From Plasmopara viticola (taxonomy: Eukaryota; Oomycota; Peronosporomycetes; Peronosporales; Peronosporaceae), in the NCBI GenBank assembly GCA_001695595.3, contig MBPM02000014.1, positions 558,001 to 622,000 of the forward strand: a stretch of 64,000 bases of DNA, written 5' to 3'. Below, in pieces: positions 15,501 through 29,100 of the stretch. The translations under genes were made by a program, and so were the position numbers. Every line of letters begins with the position of its first letter. The stretch's first letter is position 1. The notes below the pieces were generated by a model. The model had not been told where the DNA came from. It saw nothing but the letters and a program-made list of their open reading frames with translations, and made no database searches.

Positions 15501-18500
15501 ATCACTTGGTTGCACCCTTCAGTATCTTGTTGCAGCAGCGTGAAGGTGATGACACATCAATAGCGTTTATAGATGACACAGAAGGGTTGCTTTGACTTTG
15601 GCAAGGCCATGACCGGCGTCTCGTATAGGCTCTTCTTGCTCTTATAGAATGATTTTAGGTGTTCATCATTCCAAACTTGCTGCGTGTTCTTTGGAGGGAA
15701 ATTGGATAGTGATCTCACCGCATTTGGGCAAGTCGCACCTTACTTACGTAAGTAATAGACAGGATTAAGCGACTTTTTCACGTCTTTCTGATTTTATCGA
15801 ATGGCTAGTTAATCATGGCCTTGACCTTGGCGGAGCCGGACTAATGATTGCGCCGAAGTTGCGCTTATCTGCATCAGCTTGAAGCTCACCGTGCGTATGC
15901 ACTCGAGCGCTAGCAGTTAGTAATTTGAGCTTGTTTTTCGCGTCAGACTTTCACGTACCCTGCAAGACTAAGGATATAGCATTATGTATACGCTTACGTC
16001 TCGCATACTGTGCGCCAAATTGTCAGCTTACAAATAAACATTGAAGTTCTCGCCTCTTGTACCCGTTGTTAATGCGTTTATCAAATCTTGACCTGTTGGT
16101 ACTTTTCAAGCCTTCAAAGCCTATGTTGGCGTAGCGTAAAACAACAGGTTGTGCCGTTTGGGACTCTTGAAGCGGTGTTGCAAGTACGTAACTTATTGAA
16201 CCGACCATGTGGATAGTGCATACCCTTTGTGCCTTCCAGCTACTTGTCAAGGGCTACAAGTGCATCGTTAAGGTTGAACCAGACGGCCAGTAAAGCACAC
16301 TCGTGTCACGCGCGTCAGTCATCCTCGTTTTAGGGTACATAAGACCTAAGCTTCATGTTCGACAAATTTTGCCAGTTCTGCCTTAAGCGATGAAGAGCCT
16401 TGGATAGCATCCCCATCAGCGGTCGAGCTAAGCTCGTGATCAAGTTGCTCTTACTAGGTCGTAGAAGGATATTCCGCATACGCCGGACTCACCTGAGCGA
16501 CACACTCACAAAATTGTGCGTTGGAAATGGTTTTTTCGCGAGCGACCATTAATGTCTCTGCACATCTCGCGTCTGCTCTTTGACCAAGCGCTTGTTTCGA
16601 ATGAGACAAAACCTGTAACCAGAAGCCTTAATGACGCACAAGAGCTCGAAGTGCAGTTACGAAGAAATCAAATCTGCTTGTTTTGGAGTCCTCGGGCAAA
16701 ATAAAAGGCACTAATGGTACCGTACGCAGCGAATGCTTCGCGTAAGACATGTGTTTCTCGAAGGAACAGACGTTTAGTAGCGCAGTAGCTTCTGTATGCG
16801 GACTACCGCGATCATTTGATATCTAAACAAAAGTAAGGGTAAGTGCCAGCTTTGTGGAGCTAATAGGCAATTCAACTGTCTGAGAACAACTAAGTGATAT
16901 TTAAGTGCTGGCCACGAAAGCTCAAGAAGCTGTACCCTCTATTCGAACTACGCATCAGCTTCGGCAAAGTCGACGAGCGAGTGAAGCGATACCTTTATTA
17001 CAATTTCTTTTGGTTGATGACTTGCTGTCGACTGCCAATTCAATGATCTATGGTCCACAATATCATGCTCCCGCAAGCATTGATTCTACAGTAGTCAGCG
17101 TAGCGTTATAACAAGCTTTGCCCTTGGTCCCTAAATCTTTTACCCTAGTGGTGGTGAGTGTAGTCATGTCGCACACTATCAGAAAATTATTCTGACGTCT
17201 GCCGAGCTGAGGCCTCAAGCTCCCATGAGCGCTCGAGTGAGATTATCACATCATCTCACTACTTTTTGGGATTGACTTCGGCGACTGCGTCGAGCACAAA
17301 TGCTATTTATGTGGTAGTGGTGCCCATTCCCTTTTTGAGAAGAGAAATCGAAATGTATGTCTAAGCATCATGCGCACTGCGTGCTTTTTGGTATGGTGTC
17401 GCACATTGCTGACGTCTGACAAACGCAATTTAAAGGTGGAGAACATAGTGACCTCATCTTCTTTGCCATGACATGCATTGAAAGACTCCGCCAAAAGATG
17501 TCTGTTCTTTCTGATGGTAGCCTTGAGCGTGTACTTAAATTTCTCTGTAAGCTAGAGGCTTGTGTAGCACCTCTCGAGACTGAGGTTCTGGTACTATGTG
17601 CACTAATATCTATTAATGTTCAATCGTTTGGCTCACCTCATGTTGCCGTAACCGCGTTTGCCTCGAAGTCCACGACTTTGCATTTACCCGTCCCGTGTCG
17701 TAGTACGGCTTGGTCGGCCTTAGGTACCAGCTGCTTCTTTTTCATACGTGTATTAAGACACTAAAGCTCATCGACACAAGACCTTCATCAGGCTTAAGTA
17801 ATGCTGTAGGCTAAAATCAGCAAGCCGCTCGACTATTCCACCCTCATCATGCCTCGAGCAACAGTATCGTGGCATTAGCGGAGCGGAATATCAGCTTATT
17901 TATACACGGAAAACGGCGAAGAGCCTGTTGAGGCTCAAGTGGCATGATTAATGTAGAATCTCTGAGTAAAAGCATAGGCTTTGACGATTTTGACGCTTTG
18001 GTGTATACGCGCATGCACTGTGAAGCACACCTTCGACAAAGCTATGTCTGACCACCGGTCTGCAGATGGTCGGCTATGGACGTGTCCATTCTGATGCTAG
18101 CTCCCTGAACATCCTCTTCCAAAAATAATGCGAGAAGTTGGGGTCACAATTTACTCGGGCAATCCATTTTGTGTCAATACACGATCGTGAAATACCGCCA
18201 ATGTTTTTACAAACGACCGTATTCAGCACAGCCACTAAATGAGTCATTTTCTTATTGGTCAGGAGGGACCACAAGTCCGAAGTTGTCTGCCGGGATTTTA
18301 GGATGCCGAACGCGAAGTTCATACAAATCGACTGCCCTTCGCGCAATGGTACTAATAATCGTGTCGGTATTTTGGTATGGATTTTATCTGGTTGCATATA
18401 TTGTATGTTTGCGCATAAATGCATACCGACCTATACTACTAGCTATTTACGTCATTCCTCGACCAAAGTGACAGCCAAGTGCCAAGCCTCAGTGAGATAA

Positions 18501-20638
18501 CAATAATTCATATTCTCATAATGGATGACCACTACACGTGGTATCTCACAATGATCGTTGCTGTGATGCAGCTTCCAGCATGAGCCTGTCCAAGAATTTG
18601 TGTAAACGCTCCCATAGCAAAGATTTGCTTTGGTCTTCTTGCGCATACATGGGGCGCACAAGATTCGTTACACCCTAAACTACTGTTATGACACGAGCTA
18701 TCTTGTAGTTTAAGCGGCGTCGCACCGTATGAGTGATGGCGGTTTACTTCGAAGAAAAATCAGCCACCTAGTGTATTTTCAAGACATGCGGTGACTGTGT
18801 TGCAGTGGTAGCGACAAATGATACGAATAAATCACAAATGATTTCGGGTCCAGCAGGTGAGTCTAAAAGGCAGCTTTAGCTCAGGTACCATTTATTTATT
18901 AGCACACAAATGTTTTTAGGCAAATTTGAGCAGCCAAGATATAAATAAGTGTGATCACCCATTCTCGCTCCTTGAGGTCTACTAGCAGCAATGCACTGCC
19001 GTTGGCCAACGCGTCACAGACGATACTGAAGGGTTGTTAAAGGTTCGGTAGGAACAAGTTCGAAGGATTTAATAGGCTTTTGATGCTTAATTTAACAACT
19101 CTTGCTATTATCTTCTCCCACTCGATCGCATATCCTCCAAATTAAAAATTAGTCTCGCCCCTTCTGTGAAAATTGCCCTTTCATGCAAAATATCACAATA
19201 ATAAGTTTCTCTAAGCCTTCCTGGCTCCATGATATGGTCAACTAACAAGAGTCTAAACCTTTACAGAGTCTGATCGATGCCCTGTTTTTCAATAACTCAC
19301 TCACGATTTCTTTTTCGGGTAAGAAGTGCACTGATCTGCATTGGCTTGAATCCTACCGTGCGTATGCACTCAATCTCCGCTCGCAGATAGATAATGTGGT
19401 TCTCGACATCCGCCTTTGCATGCGCTGCATGATTACGAAAAAATCTGCATAGTAGAATGTATGAACATCAATCCTGTGAGGCCCGAACAATTTGCGCTTC
19501 TCAAAAGCCCTTTATGCATGAGCAACCAGTGCTGACCGCAACCAGTAAATTTTTTCTCTCGTGCATAAAGAATTGTAGTTTTTGTCGACTAAACTGAGTG
19601 CGCTTTATATTTTACATCCCGCAATGTTGATCGGCGACATACATTTCCTAGGATCAGCATTTATCCCCTTATTGTTAGCGTGTACTATGCGCCACTTCAG
19701 CTTTGTGACAAAAACTTTCGTACCCTAAATTTTTTGCCTCGTGCTTTAGACGAAAGAAAGCAGCACCAACGTCACGCAATATCGTTGGCAAAAGGCACCG
19801 TCGTGTTGTGCAGTGGATCCAATTTTAATTTTATGATGCTAACCTCAATCAGGAGGTTATGCCGAAGGCGGGTAACATCCCAGTAATCCTTAACGAAAGG
19901 TTAATACTCTCTATGCGCTGAGTGTCTTCTCATCATCTCTAAAGGCCAACCAACTTAACAGCGATGAGAGGTTGATTTTGACTTCGGGTCGAATGACCGC
20001 TACTCGGCTTTGCTGCTGACTTGTAAGTCCTTTCAAGCTCTGTTTGCTCAGATCGAGCATATCGTCCATTCACAGAACAAGTATTGAGCTGATCTGTCTT
20101 CTTATGGGAAGGCAAAAAAACCTTTGACGAATTGAACTGCCTCAATGAGGCTTTCTTCGTTACACCCGTGTCGGCACGATTGTGCATTGAGGCACCTTCT
20201 TCTGCATTAACGTCCAGTACTTAGCATTGCTCGCTTCGGTCAATATGTAATAAGCCCCGCGCATTTAAGGCTATACATCGACCTCTAGTCGACTAATCTT
20301 CTACTATGTTACGCCGGGCATACAGCGAGCGCTGTTCTCTATGAGAATAAAGGCTCCGAAATTATTAGAAGATATGATGTAAATAGTAGATTTTTTAAGT
20401 AAAAATACATTAATTTTTTGTGACAGCACCCCTTGAAACTTTTAATGGAGACTTACAGATATAAAAAATGTAACCATTATACGCTTTCAAAAGAAGTATG
20501 CAAAACTGATACATCTAAATCTGAAATATATTCCGTTATATTTTCTAATATCTTTTTTCCATATAGTAAATAAATTCACTAAAAATTTGTTAAAATTTTA
20601 AGAAATTGTTACTGTTGAATCAAATTGCTCAAGTATAG

Positions 20639-20678
20639 CGGCCATACCAAAGGGGTGTGTGGCTATGCCAATGGCCTT
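20639..20678 (+). repeat. Copy 1 of a ~39-bp imperfect palindromic motif
   Basis: Begins GGCCATACCAAAGGGGTGTG and ends with ATGGCC, so its ends are mutually complementary. A diverged copy is at 21622-21660. It may be part of a transposon terminus. Confidence 0.4.
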
Positions 20679-21621
20679 AATTAATATAAAACCACCATTT
20701 CTTTGCCTGGAAAGCTAGCTTATTAGCACAAAAGCTTGGCTTTAAGTAACGGCTCGTTGCATCCTTGTTAAAATTTGAATCACATTGAGTAGGGGGGAAT
20801 GCTCGCAATTAAATAACCATACCTCAAGTCGATGCAATTAAGACTAATTATAAACATCATCGACACTTGTCTTAGAAGTCGAGCTAAGCTTTACTATCGT
20901 CAAGCTATCACAAGATGTGCCGTACCTGAAGATGCGTGACTATTCGACGACGTTCGAGGCCTTGAAACTTTAAAGACCATTGATCTTGACACGAATTTTA
21001 ACATCTACCCTTGTACATCGAATTTAAATGTATTTTTATTTTGGATCAAGTCAAATAACTTTAGAGGAAATTAGGACTCCTCCTTAATTTGGCCAATAAA
21101 ATTACAGCTTCGGACTTTATCTATTGGTTAAGTAAGCTTAAAAATGTGGATGCGCCAGTATTACATTCCCACCAAGATTAATGCCTCAAAGAATCAATTG
21201 TAGCCACAAATCTATCATGTCGAGCCTTGAACACGCAAATTTTACAAATTAAAAATGCATCGGGAGGCTTATGATATTTAACAGAAGAGGCACTTTCATA
21301 TTCCAACCTCCTAAAAGGCCAACCCGCTTTAGATATATATTGCGCTAGGGTGAGAACAGGTTGCTTATCGTGTTGTTGCACTACATTGATAGGCAACGAA
21401 GCGTTATAATATAAGCAAATGCTGCTACAAGAAGTCAGCTTTGTCCAAAAGTTGGAAAATTCGCGTGTTCAGGGCTCTCCATGATACATTGGTGGTAATC
21501 ATTGGTTGTATGAGGCTTTAATAGTAAAAGTGTAATACTGACGAGTCCATACTTTCGAGCTTATCACATTATAGCAAGCAAAAGCTGGAGGTTGAAAGTT
21601 GTGATATAATGAGGGACTTTG

Positions 21622-21660
21622 GCCATACCGAAAGGGGGGCGTGGCTATACTGGTGGCCAA
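21622..21660 (+). repeat. Copy 2 of the ~39-bp imperfect palindromic motif
   Basis: Begins GGCCATACCGAAAGGGGGGC and continues GTGGCTAT, matching the copy near 20639 at most positions in the same orientation, about 1 kb away. It lies about 300 bp upstream of the exonuclease 1 start. Confidence 0.4.
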
Positions 21661-21957
21661 AATCAAAGGTGATCAATATCGTATTTCAGAATCACAGTCT
21701 ATTGACCACTCGGATCCCTTACGACCGAGGATAGTGATTCGTCCTTTTACCAAAAGATCTTTTTCTTTTCTGCACGTCTCCTCTGTGCCAGGCCAATGTA
21801 TTGTAGCTGCGTATTCACAAGAAAAGATCTGTCTGTATGTATGTAAAAAAGGTAGTCGTTCCACCATCTGCTTCCTTTCTGTACATAAAGTCTGCTACAA
21901 ATATACCGGTGGCGTTGGCGCCAAGTTCTAGGGGAAGAGTACATCCATAAAAAAGCT

Positions 21958-24326
21958 ATGGGAATATCGGGCCTGCTGCCGGTGCTCAAGAGCATCACTG
22001 AGGACAAAACTATCGATGAGTACCGAGGCCAAACTCTCGCAATCGATGGCTACTGCTGGTGCGTCTCTTTCTAATAAAAATTAACGTAGACTTTATCTTT
22101 TTTAAAAAAGCGTGCAACATGAAAAAAAATGTGTACGACTATCTCTCAGGCTTCATCGTGCTATCTATTCGTGCAGTCAAGAGATCTGCTTGGGGCACAA
22201 GACGGACAAGTATGTGATCGTAGCGAATACTTGAACCTTACGCAACTGATGTCAAGCCCACTTATGGTTGCTCAGATACGTAACGTATTTTATGGACCAA
22301 ATCACAACATTGCTCCATCACGGTATATCTCCGTACGTTGTGTTTGACGGAGGCCCCTTACCGATGAAACAAAGCACTGAGGAGGAACGGCGCAAGTCGC
22401 GACAGAAATATCGTGAGTTGGGCATCCAATACTATAAAGACAAGCGTTTCAGTGAGGCGCGCAAGTGCTTTATTCGAGCTGCTGACGTGTCTCCTTTTAT
22501 GGCTCATCAAGTCATTCAGGTGTGTTGTACACGCTTTTGCAATATTTCACTATTAAATTTGATTTAAACGTTGGAAATAGCGATTAAAAGCAGAGAAAAT
22601 AGCGTATATCGTGGCCCCATACGAAGCAGACGCTCAACTTGCTTACTTGGTGAAAAATGGACTTGCGAATGGTGTGATCAGTGAAGATTCGGATTGTCTT
22701 CTTTTCGGTTGCCAAACTGTGCTGTTTAAAATGGACCGCAACAACGTCGCACAGGAAATTGAGATGGCCAACCTTAAGAAAAACAAGGGAATGAGCTTCC
22801 ACATGTTCACAGAGCAAATGGTTCGTAGTTGATGCGGTAACTTTATATAAACATGGCAACTGTAATCATTGCATCCTGCCAGTTTCTCGAGATGTGTATT
22901 TTTTCAGGGTGTGATTATCTGCCAAGTATACCTGGTTTTGGTCTCAAGAAGGCATATCTTGCTATCAAACAACACGGCTCCGTTGCAAAAGTACGTCAGA
23001 AACAAATTGAAATGTGGTTTTTTTTTAGTTCTAAACTTGACAATTCGTGTAGATTATCCGTGCTTTGCGACTTGAAGGGAAAGTGCGAATTCCTGCGAGC
23101 TATGAAGATAATTTTAGAAAGGCAGTCTTGACTTTTACCCATCAGCGCGTATACTGTCCCATCGTAAAGGTTCTTTTACTCAATGTTGCATGCCTGATGT
23201 TTTTTGGTTGGCTAACCCATTGCAATACTTATATGCTTGGCAGAGAGTAGTTCCATTAACACCCATTCCTGCCGATGTCATGGAGGCTGATCCCGCAATT
23301 GAATTTGTAGGACCCATGCTATCTAATGAAGTTGCAATGGCCATTGCCAATGGAAACATGGATCCAATAAGTAAAAGGCCATTTCCAGCTTTAATACCTC
23401 AACTACACCGCAGCATCATCCAACCAAGGGCCGCAAAACCTCTCATGCAATCGATCGACAAGCTACCAAACGTTTCAAAACCAAAGCAGGCAATTACTCC
23501 CTCAAAGTCTGTTGCGGCTGCAGTATGCACTACTCCTTGTACGGGTTCTATTCTTAAGAAACGAGAGCTTTCATCGCCATTCAAAGACAAGTGGGCAACG
23601 AAAAGGAAATCGATCAAGAAGCAGACTGCACAGTTAACGGTATCTAACGCAGTTGCATGTCCTGACGCGGACAGTCCACAAATGACAAGCCGATTTTTTG
23701 GTGTAAATTCAATGATGTCACCGCCGGAGGAATCGATCAAAAAATGTGTACTACATGCCCTGAATTCATCCAGTTTAGAGCCATGCAAAGTCGAAACAAC
23801 CCAGAACGTTTCAATTGAGTTGCCCAAAGATAAATCGAACGTACTGTCGACTGAGGATTTAAAAGAGAACATACCACCAAATTGCCAGAAGGCGTCACCC
23901 AGGGGCTCGAACTTGAAAGAAACAGCATTTTCAAGAATGATGCGTGCCGGATCGATGCTTCGGCAGTATAAGCTTAAAAATGGAAAGAGGACTGGTCCAG
24001 CTAATCAAAGTGGAACGCTGCATAATGCCTCTCTTACAAGCCGCATCGGACAATTTAATTTTTCCGGCAATAAAATGGGAAAACCCACGAGAATTTCCAA
24101 CAAAAAATCCGATGTAAACGCCGAGCGGTTGACTAATGCGAAACGCACGTCCGAATCGATAAACGATCGTTTATGCTCACCAACTACATCGATGAAGGAG
24201 ACCGGCGTCAAGACCGAACCAATGAAGCCCACGCTTGAAGCGCTGCAACAAGATATTGATGCAACACTTGTACAAGCATCACAAGTGCCCATACCATCGT
24301 TCGAACAATTCCGTTTCAAAAATTAA
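21958..24326 (+). CDS. EXO1: Exonuclease 1 (EXO1), seven exons
   Basis: 5'-3' exonuclease and flap nuclease of the FEN1/XPG family that acts in mismatch repair and end resection in the nucleus. Exons: 21958-22058, 22150-22209, 22276-22519, 22581-22820, 22883-22990, 23053-23169, 23244-24326; 650 residues. The XPG-N and XPG-I regions and the metal-binding acidic residues are intact. D30 lies in AIDGYCW, D78 in VVFDGG, E150 and D152 in APYEADAQ, D171 and D173 in SEDSD. These positions equal the human EXO1 numbering, which supports the start and the first exon joins. A further Asp lies in SGCDYLPSIPGFGLKKA before the helix-turn motif. The last exon is a long basic, disordered tail with an SRFF motif that could serve as a partner-binding box (inference). 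It converges on a RING gene with 63 bp between stop codons. Confidence 0.93.
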
Positions 24327-24389
24327 AACTGTTTAGACTTTAAATATATTTGTGCGGTAATGCAATCATGTGTATCGGCAAGAAACATC

Positions 24390-26075
24390 TTACGTCGAAC
24401 TAATTTCCCGCTTGCACATAGGGCAACTGTTGTTATCACGTATCCAACCACCAACACAATCTTTGTAAATCAAGAATATACGAAGTAAGATGAGTAGACT
24501 TTTAGCAACAGACGTAGTGCAAACTAGAAGGTCGCATACCTTCATGAAACACGTGAGCACATGGAAGAGTCAGCGCTCGATCATTAAGCACAAAATCGTA
24601 TTGACATATGATGCAACTGCATAATGACAAGGTGATCAGCAGCAAATTTGAGCAACCTCTTGTTTAGAGACATACGTATCTTCACCGTGGCCACGTCTCC
24701 ATCGATGCGTTGGAAGACTTGACAGTACTTGAACAGCCACTTGTCGCCATCTTTCCTTTTTAACGTCTCCAACTTCTTCTCCAAGTCGTACCAATTCGTC
24801 ATAGCTCATAGTATCCGGGTCAATATTGCGCTGGTGATCCAGTAGACCTGACAACAACGAGCTACTGGACAGGTGAACTTCGTCATTGTATCCCTGCTCG
24901 ACCGATTGTCGCAATAAACGAACTTCATACTCTTCATGTGCCGCAATGTTCTGCGAGCAAAACAAAAGACATTAATTTTGTGGCTTAATCACTGCAATTT
25001 GTCTCGCTCCTTACTTCTTGATGCTGTAGATACCGCGCCAAAGCAAGTGACGCCTCCTCATCGCTATTGTTTCTAGAGCGAAGTTCTGAAGACTGCATTG
25101 TCATTGTCAGTGATGTTAAGTCGGTTATTGTTACTGAAGAAGGGAGTACTGGAGACGGTGTGGTCGATTGCGGGGGTGATTCAGACACCCAGTGACTTTG
25201 TTCATGGCGATGTGATCGAGGCTCGAGCTCTCGTTCCACTTCGAAACCATACGCGCGCGTGGCCCGTTGTCCTGGCGAGTGGTGGTCGAAGCCGAGTCGC
25301 GGACGAGTCCGAGTACGAGTCGCCCCATTTTGTCTTGTTGCGTAGTGTGTAGACTGCCGAATACTATGTGAGCTGGCTGAGCCATCTGACTGCACTTCCT
25401 GCTGCTGCAATGGATCTGACGCTGCTCGATTTGCATCCGTAGCGTTCGCTGGCAGTGTAAAATCGAGATGCAATCGTCGTCGCGATGCAGGAGTTAAGTA
25501 GACACTGTCTGAACGCGGCCGCCAACTCTCTATTGCAGTTTCTTTTTCCTCCTGATACTCACTCGACACTCGTGGAGATTCGATGGACGAGCTCGGACTT
25601 TCAGCACATATATCATCCGACCCATAGCTACGCGCGCTTTGCAATGCATTGTCAAAAGATTCGTCACGGCGTCGTTCTGAGCCAAGATGTGTAGTAAAGT
25701 CGATTAACGCATGCTAAATCCAAGGACAGAGCGTTAAAATTGTTGGACATTTTTGAGATCAAACTCGTACCGAGGATGCCCGTAAATTTGAAGCAGATCT
25801 GCTCTCTGCTGTCTCGGGTGGAAACGTTGGTATTTGTACTTTATTGCTATTCTACAAGTGCAGTGAGCAATGAATTTTAATAGCATTCCAGACTTTGCGC
25901 GGTAAAAGGGACGTACCTCGGACAATAGGCGGTTGTGTGAGCGTTCCAGCCGAATATATTGACGCTTAAGACGAGCGTACTTTTTCTCCAAAACGTCGCG
26001 ATGCTGTCGCTCGCGCTTGAAAGCTGCCTCCATGGCACGAAGTCGACGCTCAGGGTTCGAGCCGTTTTGGCTCAT
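24390..26075 (-). CDS. Coiled-coil RING-H2 finger protein, probable E3 ubiquitin ligase
   Basis: Proposed exons in transcription order: 26075-25917, 25838-25749, 25713-25015, 24950-24676, 24616-24540, 24460-24390. The first exon encodes a charged coiled coil (RAMEAAFKRERQHRDVLEKK). The third is a Ser/Arg-rich disordered region ending in EEASLALARYLQHQE. The fourth has YDELVRLGEEVGDV, a segment often found before oomycete and plant RING-H2 domains. The RING is assembled across the last two introns: CIICQYDF, LPCAHVFHEDC, then WIRDNNSCPMCK, giving all eight Cys/His ligands. RING-H2 proteins recruit E2 enzymes to transfer ubiquitin; the substrate is unknown. The frame stays open upstream of the chosen ATG to about 26117 after a splice acceptor, so a further 5' exon is possible. 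Introns 1 and 2 are less certain than the RING introns. Confidence 0.78.
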
Positions 26076-26117
26076 TTGCTCAAAAATGTATTGGTGATCA
26101 ATTTGCGGACCGCCGAT

Positions 26118-29100
26118 CTAACCAAACGAATAAGTATTTTTTACCTTAGCATTCATTCGTGGCGTATGGCATACAGACTAAATATCAAAATAGTTTAGTC
26201 CTTTACGAATAAAATGTGAGACAGATAAGTGACAAAGCAAGAAGTTAGGTATCAATTTGTGCGTAGTTGGACACCAATAATGGCATATGTTTTGGTCCTA
26301 AATGGGCCCGGTGTTGCAGCAGCCGACCTCATTAAGAGACTCGCAACACACTGATGACTGAAACTTTTGTATAGCAAAATGTCTTATAACGAATGACTAT
26401 GCAAAGTAGTCACACAATGGCAGGAAGGCATGCATTCTTTCGGCCGTTATCTACGGCCTAAAAACAATCGACTTGTGCATTCAAACACCTGGTATATTTC
26501 TGCATTGTATCCTCTTGGTTCTAATTATCATTGCTAATGTGTGATTCACCCCTCTAATCTAGGCAGGGTCTACATGTTTCGACAAATCTCAGTATACAAA
26601 CACTTAAGCTACCGATAGAGTGTCTGTCGTGCACTAGGAGCCAATAACAGGAAGCCAACTTTAACCCAAGAACATGGCTTTGTGCAACAGCATCCTCTCC
26701 CACTAACTGAAATACATCCTATAGGAGAGACACGGGTGAAATCCAGCAGCCTTTGGCTTCATACAATTTCTTTTTTGGTTGATTAGGATTTACAACTGCC
26801 TGACCAGGCCGACATCGAAAAGGCTTTCACGGTTTCCAATTAGCTTCGCACCAAAGTTGGCCTATTAGCTCAAGGCTACGCCTACTTCAAAGACTGCTAT
26901 TGTGCCACGAGTTGCGAACCTCTCTTGATGAGCTTTCCACTCAGCGGTTAACACGGACCAAATGCTGGGTGGTCCGCAGACGCCTCCGTTTACAGGCAAT
27001 TAAAGTATCACGGGCACCTTCGAACACTTACCTGACCTTCAAGATTACGAAGATGCGTGAGGTTTGTAAAAACAACTTCATCGACGAAAATTACAAAAAG
27101 TCTTAGACACTCACCGGTCCTGCGATTAAAAAAGAAAGGGGTTTAATTGTTTTCATGGCCAAGCCCCAATTCCCAACATCTAGCATCAGGAATAAGGAGG
27201 TAAAGTCAATCCGACACACCTCGGCCTTCTACTTCTCAATGAGGATCAGCTGCTTGCGCACAACTTGATGTAAGTGCGTTAAATTTTCTTCAAGATGTCG
27301 TGCCGCATCTCCACCTTAGCAGATCCACACCCTTCTTGTAAGAGATATACTCCATCGATCAAATCACGCATCAGCTTCACAGTCGGATCGACCAACGTGC
27401 GTTGCTGCTCTGGGTCTCTGAGCTTCGTCATGTAAACGTTCTTCGAAGTGATCCCCAGGCTTGACCGCTCGCGTAAAGAACACAATTTTATGAGTAGGTA
27501 GCCCCTTAGAAAGATGGCCAAGACGGTTGTGGCTACAAGCACTATCACCTGCCACATAATTACCCAAACTTGCTTCAACAGCAAAGTCGAGTGCGAAGGG
27601 CAATCCTTCGAAGAGGTGCAGTGGGCACTATAGGTCTCACAAACGATTCAGATATTCGATGATTGAATTATGTCTTCCCACATCAGTTGTTAGGTGCTTC
27701 AAGATTTTCTTGGGGAGTTCTATGGAGTGTGCCAACTTAAGCCTCTCCCGGATCGTAGATACCATGATGAAACGATTTCCGTTTTGGCTAATTAGCCCCT
27801 GATACAAGTAAAATTTTGAGCTTCGCTTTTTGTAATTTAAAATGTAACTTTTTTTTAGTTCCCCTACCTATGACAATCCATGAGGTCCTTTGGTTAGTTC
27901 TGGTCTATCAAAATTTCATTCTTGCCTTGCTTTATATAATTAGTTGACTATTCGAAGAGTCCGACAATCTTTTTTGTAAAGAATGGTCACAAACTAGATA
28001 CTCAAGAACTTGTTTTGAGACAAATTCTTCCCTATTCCAAAGGCATTCGTACTTCGAAGTGTATATCACAGCTGATTTGACGGAGAAAATGTAAAGAAAC
28101 AGCTAGTAGATGCGCCAACTGGTTTGTTGACCATAAATAGATTATCGGCTTATAAATTTGACATTTTTCAGCGCACATACAATGCAGTGTGTACGTATGA
28201 TACTTTTCGCCTGATGCTGTAGACATCAGCAAACAGTTTCTAATGCTTATGGCATTTATTTTAAAGAGCAGCGGTATTCTGCCGATTACGTCTGAGACCT
28301 TTCCATCCAGAAAACCAATTCCGCATCTAAAGGTAGCCTTGCCGTTTGTCTCCCCAGGTATACTAGCTGAATAGGTTTCCAATGCTCCGTCTTATTCAAG
28401 CATAACATGAACACGCGGGTTTGACCTTCTAACATGTGTTGCCTTTTTGGCCACTCACTTGCCATTAAAGTGCTGCGGAAATCGAGAAAAAGTTATTTTC
28501 GGGCCAAACGACCTGTACTTGGATTATCGTGTACCTCCAAAAGTGCATCACAATTCGCGTCTTTGCCGTTCAGGGCAACGACATGAAATAGATCTGCCAA
28601 ATTCATTTACTAGTGGAGTGACTGTCATAGGCATTCAAGTACGGCATCAGAGCCTACGACCCTGCTTAGTGTGGGCCAATTTGAAATCGTACGTAATCAA
28701 AATCTTGTCTGAAAGCACATTGAGTTAGTGAAGCTTCACTTCAACGTTTCGCGAACAATGGCAATGATTGTTAATTGTGTAGCGGCTGCTTACGATAACG
28801 AAGTGACTTAAGTGGAAGCCATCGGTACTGGTCCGTATGAAGATTTGTGTTGACGACTAGACGATGTATTCTAGCAAGTCGGAGATAGTACGTTTTCGTG
28901 GTTCAGGCTTCACTTACTTAAATTTAAGGTTTAGGTCAACATTTTACTTGTTGCAACTCTTCACCTGAATTTTCTTGTGTATTCTAGCCTTTTGATTACT
29001 GAATACGCAATGCAGGCTATATAATTGCTGTGTATCATATACATGTTAATTGAGCTCACGCACGCACAAATGTAGTGGCATTATTCTTTGTTTAACCATT

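Larger units (their letters stand above)
12568..21957. other. Gene desert with repeat remnants
   Basis: About 9.4 kb with no supportable gene. Two minus-strand frames at 12657-13021 look weakly coding (for example SKTSKKKILLSGSKGPPP) but are mutually out of frame and have no family signature. Two diverged minus-strand remnants of the same coding segment lie at about 15860-15920 and 19325-19395. The part from about 20340 to 20640 is strongly AT-rich. A G-rich motif recurs at 20639 and 21622. The rest is consistent with decayed transposable elements. Confidence 0.6.

Noticed and set aside
23399..23872. A 157-residue minus-strand frame inside the last EXO1 exon
   Set aside because: It is a shadow of the EXO1 coding frame, with no family features.
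24636..24676. Unspliced ending of the RING exon (VSKQEVAQICC)
   Set aside because: A GTATGT donor at 24675 and the acceptor before CIICQ give the conserved RING; the unspliced reading stops without it.
25098..25694. Plus-strand frames opposite the RING gene
   Set aside because: Antisense shadows of the Ser/Arg-rich exon.
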